A stretch of DNA of 64,000 bases from contig NZ_JAAIYA010000032.1 of NCBI RefSeq assembly GCF_010894405.1, positions 1 through 64,000 on the forward strand. Reading direction: 5' to 3'. Under the pieces are notes generated by a model. That model saw only the letters and a program-made list of their open reading frames with translations, made no database searches and was not told where the DNA came from. The translations under genes were made by a program, and so were the position numbers. Source of the DNA: Pyxidicoccus caerfyrddinensis. GTDB lineage: Bacteria; Myxococcota; Myxococcia; Myxococcales; Myxococcaceae. Position 1 is the first letter of the stretch. Each line of letters opens with the position of its first letter. Shown here piece by piece: positions 24,247-33,268 of the stretch.

Positions 24247-25245
24247 ATGATGCCGCCTCGCCCCATGCCGCTGTGTGTCGCGCCGATGATGGACTGGACG
24301 GACCGGAACTGCCGGTACTTCCACCGGCTGCTCAGCCGGCACACGCTCCTCTACACGGAGATGGTGACCACCGGCGCCGTCATCCACGGCGACAGGGAGC
24401 GACTGCTGGGCTACGAGCCCGCGGAGCACCCCGTGGCGCTCCAGCTGGGCGGCTCCGAGCCCGCCGCGCTCGCCGAGTCGGCGCGCATCGGCCAGGAGTG
24501 GGGCTACGACGAAATCAACCTCAACTGCGGCTGCCCGAGCGACCGAGTCCAGTCCGGCCGCTTCGGCGCGTGCCTGATGGCGGAGCCGGACCTCGTCGCC
24601 CGCCTCGTGGGCGCCATGCGCGAGGCCGTCAGCATCCCGGTGACGGTGAAGTCGCGCATCGCCATCGACGACCTGGACGAGTGGCCGACGCTGGAGGACT
24701 TCGTGCGCAAGGTCTCCGCCGCGGGCTGCACGCGCTTCATCGTGCATGCGCGCAAGGCGTGGCTGCAGGGGCTGAGCCCGAAGGAGAACCGGGACGTGCC
24801 CCCGCTGCGCTACGAGCTCGTCTACCGGCTCAAGTCCGAGTTCCCGCACCTGGACATCAGCATCAACGGCGGCATCAAGACGATGGACGCCGCCGCCGAC
24901 CACCTGAAGCAGGTGGACGGGGTGATGATGGGCCGCGCCGTCTACGAGAACCCCTATCTGCTGGCCGAAGCGGACCGCCGCTTCTTCGGCGCGCAGGAGG
25001 CTCCGCCCGAGCGGCACGCCGTCGTGGAGGCCATGCTCCCGTACGTCGAGCGGCGCATGCGGCAGGGGGCGCCGCTGGGAGCCATCACCCGGCACATGCT
25101 CGGGCTCTTCCAGGGGTTGCCCGGGGCGCGCGCATGGCGAAGGCACCTGAGTGAGAACGCGCACAAGTCGGGCGCGGGGCCGGACGTGCTCGTCGCCGCG
25201 CTCGCGAAGGTGCGCCGCTCTCCCGAGGCGGACGTCGCGGCGTAG
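24247..25245 (+). CDS. dusA: tRNA-dihydrouridine synthase A
   Basis: A 332-residue FMN enzyme that reduces uridines in the tRNA D-loop (U20/U20a in E. coli). The start MMPPRPMPLCVAPMMDWTDRNCRYF is used because DusA proteins begin shortly before the VAPMMDWTDRHCR motif; an upstream ATG at 24184 would add 21 residues. It has TTGAVIHGD, QLGGSEP, the catalytic Cys in INLNCGCPSDRVQ (about residue 98), VTVKSRIAIDDLDEW, FIVHARKAWLQGLSPKENR and SINGGIKTMD, all typical of DusA rather than DusB/C. Single gene, directly followed by a truncated arginase remnant on the other strand. Confidence 0.93.
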   Translation: MMPPRPMPLCVAPMMDWTDRNCRYFHRLLSRHTLLYTEMVTTGAVIHGDRERLLGYEPAEHPVALQLGGSEPAALAESARIGQEWGYDEINLNCGCPSDRVQSGRFGACLMAEPDLVARLVGAMREAVSIPVTVKSRIAIDDLDEWPTLEDFVRKVSAAGCTRFIVHARKAWLQGLSPKENRDVPPLRYELVYRLKSEFPHLDISINGGIKTMDAAADHLKQVDGVMMGRAVYENPYLLAEADRRFFGAQEAPPERHAVVEAMLPYVERRMRQGAPLGAITRHMLGLFQGLPGARAWRRHLSENAHKSGAGPDVLVAALAKVRRSPEADVAA

Positions 25246-25246
25246 G

Positions 25247-25597
25247 GCTCCCGGTTCGCTTCAGGCCCAGCGGGCACCCCAAGAGGATGCTGCGGTCTCC
25301 GCCCAGAACCACCGGCACACGCGACGCACGGCGAGCCACCTCCACCGCATCCGCGAGTCGGTGCGGAAGGTCCACGAGGCCGGGCGCCTTGTGGACACAG
25401 ATGACGGAGTCTCGCTTCGGCACATAGGGCCCGGACGTCACGGTGATCACCAGTGTCGCACCGAGCCGCCGCCCCAGCCCCGCCCCCAGCAGTGACTCCG
25501 TGAGCAGGTCCACCCGCGGAATCCTGCCATCCGGACGGACCGGACCCAGGTCGGAAGGGGCGGAACTCAGGACAATGGGGGACGGACTGGGCGCCTC
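25247..25597 (-). pseudogene. Truncated arginase-family remnant
   Basis: About 117 codons on the minus strand read like the N-terminal third of an arginase: PSPIVLSSAPSDLGPVRPDG, then DLLTESLLGAGLGRRLGAT and VPVVLGGDRSILLGCPLGLKRTGS. The similarity stops at TGS, immediately next to the dusA stop codon, so the C-terminal two thirds with the DxHxD and DxDxxDP metal ligands are missing. The first metal-ligand motif (normally GGDHS or GGDCS) reads GGDRS. No convincing start codon is present. This is a decayed gene, probably deleted when dusA was joined to this locus. No other gene lies in 25246-25828. Confidence 0.65.
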
Positions 25598-25769
25598 CGA
25601 CTGCCCAGGCCTCGTGAGGGCCGGAGCTCGCAGGGCTACAGGTCCACTCCACTTGCACGGCGGGAGCGGAACGCACCGGGCCTGGGCCAGCGTCGCGAGC
25701 TGCTTCCTCTCGAGCCTCCGCCACCGGTTGCTCCCAACATGTCAGACCCACCCGGTAGACCGGTGCGGG

Positions 25770-25789
25770 TGGAAGGAACGTTCCTTCCA
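25770..25789. promoter_or_regulatory. Perfect 20-bp palindrome, likely TetR operator
   Basis: TGGAAGGAACGTTCCTTCCA is a complete palindrome ending about 40 bp before the TetR ATG at 25829. The GGAACGTTCC core and length are typical of operators bound by autoregulating TetR proteins. The regulator downstream is its obvious partner. Confidence 0.6.
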
Positions 25790-25828
25790 GCCGTGAGTCG
25801 CCCGGAGGGCGGGGCAGGGGGATGGGGC

Positions 25829-26935
25829 ATGGGGATTCTGGAGCAGATGCGCGTCGACGCCATGTGCGAGGCGGCGGGGGTGTTGGCGGTTCGGGGGTAC
25901 GAGCACGTGCGCGCCTCGGAGCTGGCACGGGCGCTGCGCATGTCGGTGGGCACCCTGTACCGGCGCTACGGCAGCAAGCACGGCTTCGCGCTGGCGGTGC
26001 GGGATTTCGCCGAGAACTCCCTGTGCATCCGGGCGCGCAGCGGTTTCGAGTGTGAGCACGGCAGGCAGGGCGTGGACTTCCGCCAGGCCTTCATCTCCTT
26101 CTGGTGGGAGCTGGTCAGTGCGGCCCTGGAGGAGCCCGGCCTCTTCGCCTTCACCTTCTTGCACTGGCACCCCTATGCCCCCGGGCCCCATGCGCCCTAC
26201 ACGTTGAGGCCGTACATGCCACGCGGACTCGGGCCGCTCCCGGCACATGCTCACGAGGCATATGCGTCAGTCGGCACCAGGGGCGGTGCACCGGGGCCGC
26301 ACGACCCGGACGTTCGCTGGTCAGGTGCATCCGGGCCACACGAGCCAGACGCCTGCCGGTCAGCTGCTTTGGGGCAGCACGAATCAGGCGCTGTCGAGCC
26401 AGATGTCATGGCGCCGTACGAATCAGGCGCTGCCGGGGCAGATGACCTGGGGCCGCATGAGCTCCAGGACTCCGGGCCGCGTGCTCCGCGCGCCCTTGGG
26501 CAGCAGTCGCACGGCAGGGCTGCGCGGACGATGGTGCGCGAGGTGCTGGAGCAAGGCGAGCGTGAAGGGGCGCTGGCACCGGGGAGCGCCCGGGTGGGCG
26601 AGGGCCTGGTATGGGGAGCGTTGGTGGAGCTGGTACGCGCCCCGGCAGAGGAGGGCGCGCTGGTGACCGAAGCCGAGGTCCTCGAAGCGGCAGCGTTTCT
26701 CTGGCGGGCCCTGGCGCTCGTCAAAGACTCCGGGCCCCAGGGGACGGACACGCCTCCTCCAGACACCACCCAGCCTCCTTCGACGATGACCGGAAGCCTC
26801 GTCGCGGCTTCTTCGCCCGAGCAGTTGGAGGCGCTGGTGGCTGTCTCATGCCCCGTGAGCGAAGCACCGCGCGAGGGCATTGCTGGCCCGAACCCAGGTC
26901 ACTGCAGCTGTCCTCTCGAATGGGGCCAGCGCGTG
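25829..26935 (+). CDS. TetR-family regulator with an internal repeat insertion and no stop of its own
   Basis: Start MGILEQMRVDAMCEAAGVLA at ATG 25829, after GGGGGA. The DNA-binding domain is intact: HVRASELARALRMSVGTLYRRYGSKHGFALAV (about residues 24-55). The ligand domain starts normally (FISFWWELVSAALEEPGLFAFTFLHW) but is then interrupted by about 110 residues of Pro/His/Ala-rich sequence containing five 13-residue repeats, before resuming with TMVREVLEQGEREGALAPG and ending in LEAAAFLWRALALVKD near 26730. The frame then stays open to 27829, antisense to the TPR gene and the end of the CoA-transferase gene. The end given here is only where the convergent TPR gene begins. It may be decaying, but the helix-turn-helix and operator remain intact. 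Confidence 0.6.
26294..26488 (+). repeat. Five degenerate 39-bp (13-codon) tandem repeats inside the TetR gene
   Basis: Successive 13-residue units read GPHDPDVRWSGAS, GPHEPDACRSAAL, GQHESGAVEPDVM, APYESGAAGADDL and GPHELQDSGPRAP. The unit length is exactly 39 bp in each case, so the frame is kept. It interrupts a domain that is normally continuous in TetR proteins. Confidence 0.65.
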
Positions 26936-27661
26936 TCAGCGCCGCGTGGAGTCCGCGAGCCCTGCTCGCAGCGCGTCCAGCAATCCCGGCGGGTCGCCCT
27001 CTCGAAACGCCGCGAGCCCGGCCTCGAAGTCCGCGCGCGCACCCGCTGCGTCCCCCAGCCGCGCCCGCAGTGCCCCGCGCTCCCGCAGCAGCTCCGGGTC
27101 CACGTCCTCACCCGCCTGCGTGGCAAGCGCATCCGTGAGGTCCTTCACCGCTTCTTCCAGTCGCCCCAGTCGCGCCCTCACGTTGGCGCGCTGCTGGAGC
27201 AGCCACGGATTGCCCGGGTCCTCTTCAATCGCCAGCGTCCAATCGCGCTCCGCCTCCACCTCCCGGCCCAGCGCCTCCAGCGACTCCGCGCGCCTCATGT
27301 GGATGACGAGAGCCTTGCGGTAACCCCCGGCCACCAGCGCGTCGAAGTCCGCCACCGCCTCCGCATGCCGCCCCAGCCGTGCCAGCGAGAGCGCGCGGTG
27401 CAGCCGCGTGGTGTTGTGTCCGGGCGCAAGCTCCAGCACGCGCTCGTACCAGATGAGCGCCTCCGCCGGTTCTCCCCCCCAGATGCCGAGCGTCTGCCCC
27501 AGCTCGCTCAGGATGCGCACCTGTCTCGGGTGCGCCTCGGCGAGCTGGCGGATGAGCGCGAGCGCCGACGCGTACCGGCCGCTTCGCCGCAGCCGGTCCA
27601 CTTCGCGCATCTGCTCGGACACCTCGGGAGGCCAGGCCTCGCGTCCGTTGCGCTCCACCAT
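26936..27661 (-). CDS. TPR-repeat protein
   Basis: A 241-residue protein made almost entirely of about five tetratricopeptide repeats, for example SGRYASALALIRQLAEAHPRQVRILSELGQTLG, GEPAEALIWYERVLELAPGHNTTRLHRALSLARLGRHAEAVADFDALV, and EEDPGNPWLLQQRANVRARLGRLEEAVKDLTDAL. There is no signal peptide, so it is a cytoplasmic scaffold or chaperone-like protein. The start at MVERNGREAW (27661) lies 8 bp after the stop of the CoA-transferase gene; an earlier ATG at 27706 would overlap that gene by 38 bp. Probably translated together with the CoA-transferase. Partner unknown. Confidence 0.8.
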   Translation of the reverse strand: MVERNGREAWPPEVSEQMREVDRLRRSGRYASALALIRQLAEAHPRQVRILSELGQTLGIWGGEPAEALIWYERVLELAPGHNTTRLHRALSLARLGRHAEAVADFDALVAGGYRKALVIHMRRAESLEALGREVEAERDWTLAIEEDPGNPWLLQQRANVRARLGRLEEAVKDLTDALATQAGEDVDPELLRERGALRARLGDAAGARADFEAGLAAFREGDPPGLLDALRAGLADSTRR

Positions 27662-27668
27662 CCCCGGC

Positions 27669-29198
27669 TCACCCGCCCGCTGGGAAGGCGCGCGTCGCTG
27701 CGTCATAGGCCTGCCACCAGCCGTTCAGCGCCTGCATGTCCGTGGCGCGGGGCTCGTCGCCGGCTCCGGCCATGTCCAGGTACGCCTTCAGCAGCGGCCG
27801 GAAGTACGGGTGCGCGCACCGCTCGATGATGTCCTGCGCCCGCCGCTTCGGGGAGCGGATGTCCATGTTGAGCGCGTAGCCCTGCTCGGTGACGACGCAC
27901 TTGATGTCGTGCTCGGTGTGGTCGATGTGCCGCACGTACGGCATCACACAGCTCACCGTCCTCCCGTCCTTCAGCCGCCGCGTGGACGGCGTGTGGACGA
28001 TGCTGAGGTACGCGTTGCGGAAGAAGTCTCCCGAGCCGCCCAGCCCGTTGACGATGCGCGAGCCGTCGATGTGCGTGGAGTTGACGTGCCCGTAGATGTC
28101 CACCTCGATGGGCGTGTTCATCGCGATGACGAACAACCGGGAGATGATTTCCGGGCTGTTGGACAGCCACATGGGCCGCAGCACCAGCCTGTCGCGGCAC
28201 CGCTCGAACAGTTGCATGAAGCGCTGGCGCCCCTCGGCGGAGAAGGACACCGCGGTGGAGGACGCGTACTCGAACTTCGCGTCGTCCTCCACGTAGCGCA
28301 GCATTCCGTCCTGGAACACCTCGGTCCAGAATCGAATCTTCTGGAAGGGTGAGTCGTAGAGCTCTCCGATGATGGCGTTGGCCACGTTGCCCACGCCGGA
28401 CTGGATGGGTGGCAGGCGCTTGCCCCAGTGGAACTGCTCGCGGCACTGGAGCAGGAAGTCGACCACGTTGCGCGCGATGCGCTTGTCCGTGTCGTCCGCC
28501 GCCTTGAAGGGCACCGGGTGGTCGGGCGTGCGGGACTCCACCACCGCCACCACCTTGCTCAAGTCGAGCTCCACGTAGGGCGTGCCGATGCGGTCCCTCA
28601 CGTTCACCACCGGCAGCGGCCAGCCCACGTGCGGGTGCACGGCGGGCGGGACGATGTCGTGGAAGCCCGTGTAGTCCGGCACTGCCGTGTTCACCTCGAG
28701 GACAATCTTCTTCGCGCGGGCGAGCGCCTCCACGCTGATGCCCACCGAGGAGGTGAGGATGACGCTCCCGTTGGGCCGGATGCGCGACACCTCCACCACG
28801 GCCACGTCGATGTCGCCGTAGAAGCCGTACATCAGGTTGCGCGCGAAGGCGGACAGGTGGACGTCCGTGAAGTCCATCTCCCCGGCGTGGATGCGCCGGC
28901 GCGACGCGGCCGACGACATGTACGGACCGCGCTTGCGGATGAAGGGCGCCAGGGGGCCCTCCACGTTCTCGGACAGCGAGGCGCCGGACAGCAGGGTGAT
29001 GCCTGCTTGCGGCAGTTGCTGCGAGAAGTACCAGGCCAGTGCCGGAAGGAAGGTCTTCGGCTCGCCCGACTTGGTGAAGCCGCTGATGGCCACCGTGCTG
29101 CCGTCGGCCACGTGCTTCACGGCCTCCTCGACGGGGACGACCCTGGCCAGCAACTCCGGGTTCTCGATGCGGTCCTTCAGGGAGCTCGTCACGGTCAT
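27669..29198 (-). CDS. Acetyl-CoA hydrolase / acetate (succinate):CoA transferase
   Basis: A 509-residue class I CoA-transferase of the Ach1/Cat1/SucC-like type. Start MTVTSSLKDRIENPELLARVV at ATG 29198. Motifs: GSTVAISGFTKSGEPKTFLPALAWY (about 33-57), SSAASRRRIHAGEMDFTDVHLS, PPIQSGVGNVANAIIGEL (CoA-binding Gly-rich loop, about 280) and VVTEQGYALNMDIRSPKRRAQ, where the Glu is the expected acyl-glutamyl nucleophile (about 432). It moves CoA between acetate and succinate or hydrolyses acetyl-CoA. Bacterial members are mostly transferases, and the hydrolase name is historical. It is divergent from the M3 peptidase gene (258-bp gap with no other gene), with the TPR gene downstream. Confidence 0.92.
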   Translation of the reverse strand: MTVTSSLKDRIENPELLARVVPVEEAVKHVADGSTVAISGFTKSGEPKTFLPALAWYFSQQLPQAGITLLSGASLSENVEGPLAPFIRKRGPYMSSAASRRRIHAGEMDFTDVHLSAFARNLMYGFYGDIDVAVVEVSRIRPNGSVILTSSVGISVEALARAKKIVLEVNTAVPDYTGFHDIVPPAVHPHVGWPLPVVNVRDRIGTPYVELDLSKVVAVVESRTPDHPVPFKAADDTDKRIARNVVDFLLQCREQFHWGKRLPPIQSGVGNVANAIIGELYDSPFQKIRFWTEVFQDGMLRYVEDDAKFEYASSTAVSFSAEGRQRFMQLFERCRDRLVLRPMWLSNSPEIISRLFVIAMNTPIEVDIYGHVNSTHIDGSRIVNGLGGSGDFFRNAYLSIVHTPSTRRLKDGRTVSCVMPYVRHIDHTEHDIKCVVTEQGYALNMDIRSPKRRAQDIIERCAHPYFRPLLKAYLDMAGAGDEPRATDMQALNGWWQAYDAATRAFPAGG

Positions 29199-29456
29199 GG
29201 CTATGGGGAGAACGGCCGGAGTGGGAGGGTCGTTCGCGCCCGCGGGAAGATGACACACCGCGTGCTCCACCGGGGGGCGAGGTGGAGGGCGGGCCCCCGC
29301 CATGGCCGCGCGGCGAGGCGTGGGTGGGGATTCGGGAAGAGGCGGGCAGGCGGGCGTGTTGGGGGCGCCGCGATTCCGTCCTACGGTTCGCGGCGGGCCG
29401 CCGCCAGGCTCCGCCCCTACCAGACAGCCACCCTTTCGTTGGGAGACCCCCTTCTC

Positions 29457-31712
29457 ATGCGTAAGCTCCTCTTCGCCGGTGCGGGCATGGCCGTGCTCGC
29501 ATCCGCCGGTTGCGCCACGACGACCCCGCCCGCCCAGGAGTCCCAGAACATGGCTTCCGCCCCGTCTGCCTCCACCGCTCCAGCTGCCGCCGCTGACCCG
29601 TCTGGCTCCAATGCCCCTGCGGCGCCCGCTGCCACCCCGTCGAACCCGCTGCTCGCGAAGTGGGCCGGGCCGTACGGTGGGTTGCCGCCGTTCGCCCAGG
29701 CCCAGGTGGCGCAGTTCAAGCCCGCGCTCGAGGCGGCCATGGAGGAGAACCGCCGGGAGATCGCCGCCATCGTCGACACGGCCGCCCCGCCGACGTTCGA
29801 GAACACCATCGTCGCGCTGGAGGCGGCCGGGAAGACGTTTTCCGACGTGGAGACGCTCTACGGTGTGTGGAGCTCGACGATGGCCACCCCGGAGTTCCAG
29901 GCGCTCCAGCGGGAGATGGCGCCGAAGCTCGCGGCCTTCGACGATGAAATCTACCAGAACGCGGGGCTCTTCAAGCGCATCGAGGCCGTCTACAACTCGC
30001 CCGACAAGGCGAAGCTGACGCCCGAGCAGCAGCGGCTCACGTGGCTGCACTACACGCGCTTCGCCCGCTCGGGCGCGAAGCTGGACGTGGCGGCGAAGCA
30101 GAAGCTGGCCGCCATCAACCAGCGGCTCGCGTCCCTCTACACGTCCTTCAGCCAGAATGTGCTGGCCGAGGAGGAGGGCTACACCGTCGTCCTGGAGTCC
30201 GACGCGGACCTCGCGGGGCTGCCCGACTCCGTACGCGCCGGCGCGGCGGCGGCCGCCGAGTCGCGCGGGCTCAAGGGCAAGTGGGTCATCACCAACACGC
30301 GCTCGTCCATGGAGCCGTTCCTCACGTACTCGGCCCGGCGGGATTTGCGCGAGAAGGTGTGGCGCAACTACGTCAACCGCGGCGACAACGGCGACGCGCG
30401 CGACAACAACGCCACCATCGCCGAGGTGCTGAAGCTGCGCGCCGAGCGCGCGAAGCTCCTGGGCTACGCGACGCACGCGCACTGGCGGCTGGAGAACACC
30501 ATGGCGAAGACGCCCGAGCGCGCCATGGAGCTGATGGAGGCCGTCTGGAAGCCCGCGGTGGCCCGCGTCCATGAGGAAGTCCGGGACATGCAGGCCGTGG
30601 CGGACAAGGAGGGCGCGAAGCTGAAAATCGAGCCCTGGGACTACCGCTACTACGCGGAGAAGGTCCGCAAGGCGAAGTACGACCTGGACCAGAACGAGGT
30701 GAAGCCGTACCTGCAGCTGGAGAAGCTGCGCGAGGGCATGTTCTGGGTGGCGGGCGAGCTGTTCGGCTTCGCCTTCACCCCGGTGACGGACGTGCCCGTC
30801 TACCACCCCGACGTGCGCGTCTGGGAGGTGAAGGACAAGGCCAGCGGCCGCCACGTGGGGCTCTGGTACTTCGACCCGTACGCGCGGCCCGGCAAGCGCT
30901 CCGGCGCGTGGATGAATGCGTACCGCAACCAGGAGCGGTTCCGCGGTGAAGTCACCACCATCGTCTCCAACAACTCCAACTTCGTGAAGGGCGCGCCCGG
31001 AGAGGCGGTGCTCATCAGCTGGGAGGACGCGTCCACGCTGTTCCACGAGTTCGGCCACGCGCTGCACGGGCTCAGCTCCAACGTGACGTACCCGTCGCTT
31101 TCGGGCACGTCCGTGGCGCGCGACTACGTGGAGTTCCCCTCGCAGCTCTTGGAGCACTGGCTGTCCACGCCCGAGGTGCTCAACACCTACGCGCTGCACT
31201 ACCAGACGGGGAAGCCCATCCCGAAGGCGCTGGTGTCCCGCATCGAGAAGGCCGCGACGTTCAACCAGGGCTTCGGCACGGTGGAGTACCTGTCCAGCGC
31301 GCTCATCGACATGAAGCTGCACCTGGCGGGGGACAAGCCCATCGACCCGGATGCCTTCGAGCGCGACACGCTGAAGGCGCTGGGCATGCCGAAGGAAATC
31401 GTGATGCGGCACCGCACGCCGCAGTTCGGCCACGTCTTCGCGAGCGACGGGTACTCGGCGGGCTACTACAGCTACCTGTGGTCCGACACGCTGACGGCGG
31501 ACGCCTTCGAGGCCTTCACCGCGGGCAAGGGCGCCTACGACAAGGGCGTGGCCGAGCGGCTGCGCAAGAATGTCTTCTCCGTGGGCAACACGCTGGACCC
31601 GGCCGAGGCCTACCGCGGCTTCCGCGGCCGTGACGCGGGCATCGCCGCGCTGATGCGCAAGCGCGGCTTCCCCGTCCCGGGCGCGGCGGCGCAGGCGAAG
31701 GACGCGAAGTAG
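29457..31712 (+). CDS. M3-family metallopeptidase lipoprotein (peptidyl-dipeptidase Dcp-like)
   Basis: A 751-residue zinc peptidase that cleaves dipeptides or short oligopeptides. The ATG at 29457 follows GGGAG. Lipoprotein signal MRKLLFAGAGMAVLASAGC (Cys 19), then an Ala/Pro/Ser-rich linker of about 45 residues. The M3 fold spans the rest. The active site FHEFGHALHGL is at about residues 528-538, with the third zinc ligand Glu about 25 residues later in YVEFPSQLLEHW, and GTVEYLSSALIDMKLH plus HRTPQFGHVFASDGYSAGYYSYLW carry the Tyr/His residues typical of M3. It is likely periplasmic or outer-membrane anchored, unlike cytoplasmic Dcp/OpdA. A hairpin follows. Confidence 0.93.
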   Translation: MRKLLFAGAGMAVLASAGCATTTPPAQESQNMASAPSASTAPAAAADPSGSNAPAAPAATPSNPLLAKWAGPYGGLPPFAQAQVAQFKPALEAAMEENRREIAAIVDTAAPPTFENTIVALEAAGKTFSDVETLYGVWSSTMATPEFQALQREMAPKLAAFDDEIYQNAGLFKRIEAVYNSPDKAKLTPEQQRLTWLHYTRFARSGAKLDVAAKQKLAAINQRLASLYTSFSQNVLAEEEGYTVVLESDADLAGLPDSVRAGAAAAAESRGLKGKWVITNTRSSMEPFLTYSARRDLREKVWRNYVNRGDNGDARDNNATIAEVLKLRAERAKLLGYATHAHWRLENTMAKTPERAMELMEAVWKPAVARVHEEVRDMQAVADKEGAKLKIEPWDYRYYAEKVRKAKYDLDQNEVKPYLQLEKLREGMFWVAGELFGFAFTPVTDVPVYHPDVRVWEVKDKASGRHVGLWYFDPYARPGKRSGAWMNAYRNQERFRGEVTTIVSNNSNFVKGAPGEAVLISWEDASTLFHEFGHALHGLSSNVTYPSLSGTSVARDYVEFPSQLLEHWLSTPEVLNTYALHYQTGKPIPKALVSRIEKAATFNQGFGTVEYLSSALIDMKLHLAGDKPIDPDAFERDTLKALGMPKEIVMRHRTPQFGHVFASDGYSAGYYSYLWSDTLTADAFEAFTAGKGAYDKGVAERLRKNVFSVGNTLDPAEAYRGFRGRDAGIAALMRKRGFPVPGAAAQAKDAK

Positions 31713-31728
31713 CGCACTCGTATATCGG

Positions 31729-31753
31729 GCTCCGGGGAGGGCATCCCCGGAGC
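31729..31753. terminator. Hairpin between the convergent M3 peptidase and thiD genes
   Basis: GCTCCGGGGA (31729-31738) and TCCCCGGAGC (31744-31753) form a perfect 10-bp stem with a 5-nt loop, 16 bp after the peptidase stop and 21 bp after the thiD stop. It probably serves both genes. No T-tract. Confidence 0.6.
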
Positions 31754-31774
31754 CTGGGAGCCCGGCGGGCGGGC

Positions 31775-32581
31775 CTACCCGTCCAGCGGGAAGAAGTGGC
31801 TGAAGGGCCCGGGGCCGCTGCCCAGCGCCAGCGGGTGCTCGAGCGCGGTGGTGACATACGCCTTGGCGCGCCGGGTGGCGTCCAGCGCGTCGCGCCCCAG
31901 CGCCAGGTGCGCGGCGATGGCCGCCGACAGCGTGCACCCGGTGCCGTGGGTGTTGCGCGTCTCCACCGAGCGCAGGTGCAGCGTCTCCAGGTGCTCCCCG
32001 TCGAACCAGACGTCCGTCCCACGCAGGGCGCCCGTCATGCCGCCGCCCTTGACGAGCACCGCCCGGGGGCCGAGCCGGTGGATGCGGCGCGCGGCCTCGC
32101 GCATGTCCTCCAGCGTGTGCAGCTCCAGGCCCGCCAGCAGCTCCGCCTCGTGGCGGTTGGGCGTGGCCACCGTGGCCAGCGGCAGCAGCAGGGCCTTCAG
32201 CGCCCCCACGGCCGCGTCGTCGATGAGCCGCGCGCCGGCCCGGGACACCATGACCGGGTCCACCACCAGCGGCCCCAGCTTCAGCTCGCGCAGCCTTGCG
32301 GCCACCGCGGTGATGATGTCCGGGTTGACGAGCATGCCCGTCTTCACCGCGCCCGCGCCGATGTCTGTCGCCACCGCGTCGATTTGCGCGACGACGGAGG
32401 CGGCGGGCAGCACGTCCACGCGGGTGACGCCCCGCGTGTTCTGCGCGGTGACGGCCGTCAGGGCGCTGGTGCCGTGGACGCGGTGGAACGCGAAGGTGCT
32501 CAGGTCGGCCTGGATGCCTGCGCCACCCCCGCTGTCCGAGCCGGCGATGGTGAGCGCTGTGACGGGCCTGTGGGTTTCCAT
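31775..32581 (-). CDS. thiD: Hydroxymethylpyrimidine/phosphomethylpyrimidine kinase
   Basis: A 268-residue ribokinase-fold enzyme that phosphorylates HMP twice in thiamine biosynthesis. Diagnostic motifs: [22 protein letters not shown] (about residues 9-30), [40 protein letters not shown], and VLVKGGG. The anion-hole/catalytic motif [20 protein letters not shown] at about 210 contains the catalytic Asp position as HGTGC, as in ThiD. No TPP-riboswitch sequence (CTGAGA ... ACCTGATC) is visible upstream, and no other thi gene is nearby, so it is stand-alone and may serve HMP salvage. Confidence 0.93.
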   Translation of the reverse strand: METHRPVTALTIAGSDSGGGAGIQADLSTFAFHRVHGTSALTAVTAQNTRGVTRVDVLPAASVVAQIDAVATDIGAGAVKTGMLVNPDIITAVAARLRELKLGPLVVDPVMVSRAGARLIDDAAVGALKALLLPLATVATPNRHEAELLAGLELHTLEDMREAARRIHRLGPRAVLVKGGGMTGALRGTDVWFDGEHLETLHLRSVETRNTHGTGCTLSAAIAAHLALGRDALDATRRAKAYVTTALEHPLALGSGPGPFSHFFPLDG

Positions 32582-32767
32582 GGGCGCATGGTGGGGCAGC
32601 GTTCACGTTGGAACCAGCACTTCGGGCCGGCGTGGGTGTCCGGGACGCCGCACCCCGGGAGGTGGGTTTCAGGAATCCCAGGAAGGGGCCGCACTGACAT
32701 CAGCCTTCAAGGCACTCCCAGAAAGCCAGACATGCTGTAGCTTTCCGGCCTCACGCAAGGAGGCAAG

Positions 32768-33256
32768 ATGCTGAAGCATGTTCGTGGGTTCGCGATGACG
32801 GTGCTGGTGGGGGCCGTGGTGGTGGGGCTGTCCGCGTCCGCCCGGGAGCGTCCCAGGCCGAAGTGCGTGAAGGTCTCCGGTACGCTGACGAGCACCCTCA
32901 GCACCGGCGCCTGTGCGAGCCCGGTGGGCATCTGCACCACGGGGGAGTTCAAGGGGGACGGGCTGCTCAACGGGCGCACCCGCTTCGTGGCCGATTCGCT
33001 CCAGCCGGCGGCGGCCACCGAGGCGCCCTCGACGCTGGTCTACTCCGGGCTGCTGACCCTCCACACGAAGGCCGGCACGCTGACGACGCGCGACACCGGC
33101 ATCCTGGACACGGCGAACGGGCTCATCGGGGCGAGGGACGTCATCGTCAGCGGCACCGGCATCTTCGCCGGGGCCACCGGCTACATCCTCTTCCAGGGCA
33201 CCGGCACGTCCACCTTCGTCAACGAGGCGAGCGGGGAAATCTGCCTCCAGCGCTGA
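32768..33256 (+). CDS. Secreted beta-rich protein of unknown function
   Basis: A 162-residue protein starting at ATG 32768 after AAGGAGGCAAG. Signal peptide [25 protein letters not shown]. The mature part is nearly all beta: [39 protein letters not shown], and [22 protein letters not shown], with three Cys (two could pair: [10 protein letters not shown]). The strand pattern with repeated G-T-G turns recalls small beta-barrels of the allene-oxide-cyclase/dirigent type, a structural guess only. Monocistronic and convergent with the GH18 gene. I do not recognise a characterised homologue. Confidence 0.78.
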   Translation: MLKHVRGFAMTVLVGAVVVGLSASARERPRPKCVKVSGTLTSTLSTGACASPVGICTTGEFKGDGLLNGRTRFVADSLQPAAATEAPSTLVYSGLLTLHTKAGTLTTRDTGILDTANGLIGARDVIVSGTGIFAGATGYILFQGTGTSTFVNEASGEICLQR

Positions 33257-33268
33257 AGCCCTTCTGGC

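Noticed and set aside
25829-27829. Reading the whole 666-codon TetR frame as one protein
   Set aside because: The part past about 26730 has no TetR similarity and is antisense to a convincing TPR gene.
29199-32606. The CoA-transferase frame stays open far upstream, to 32606
   Set aside because: The extension is antisense to the M3 peptidase and thiD. Family similarity begins at the ATG at 29198.
32582-32767. Search for a TPP riboswitch upstream of thiD
   Set aside because: No CTGAGA / ACCTGATC-type conserved core is visible on the minus strand.
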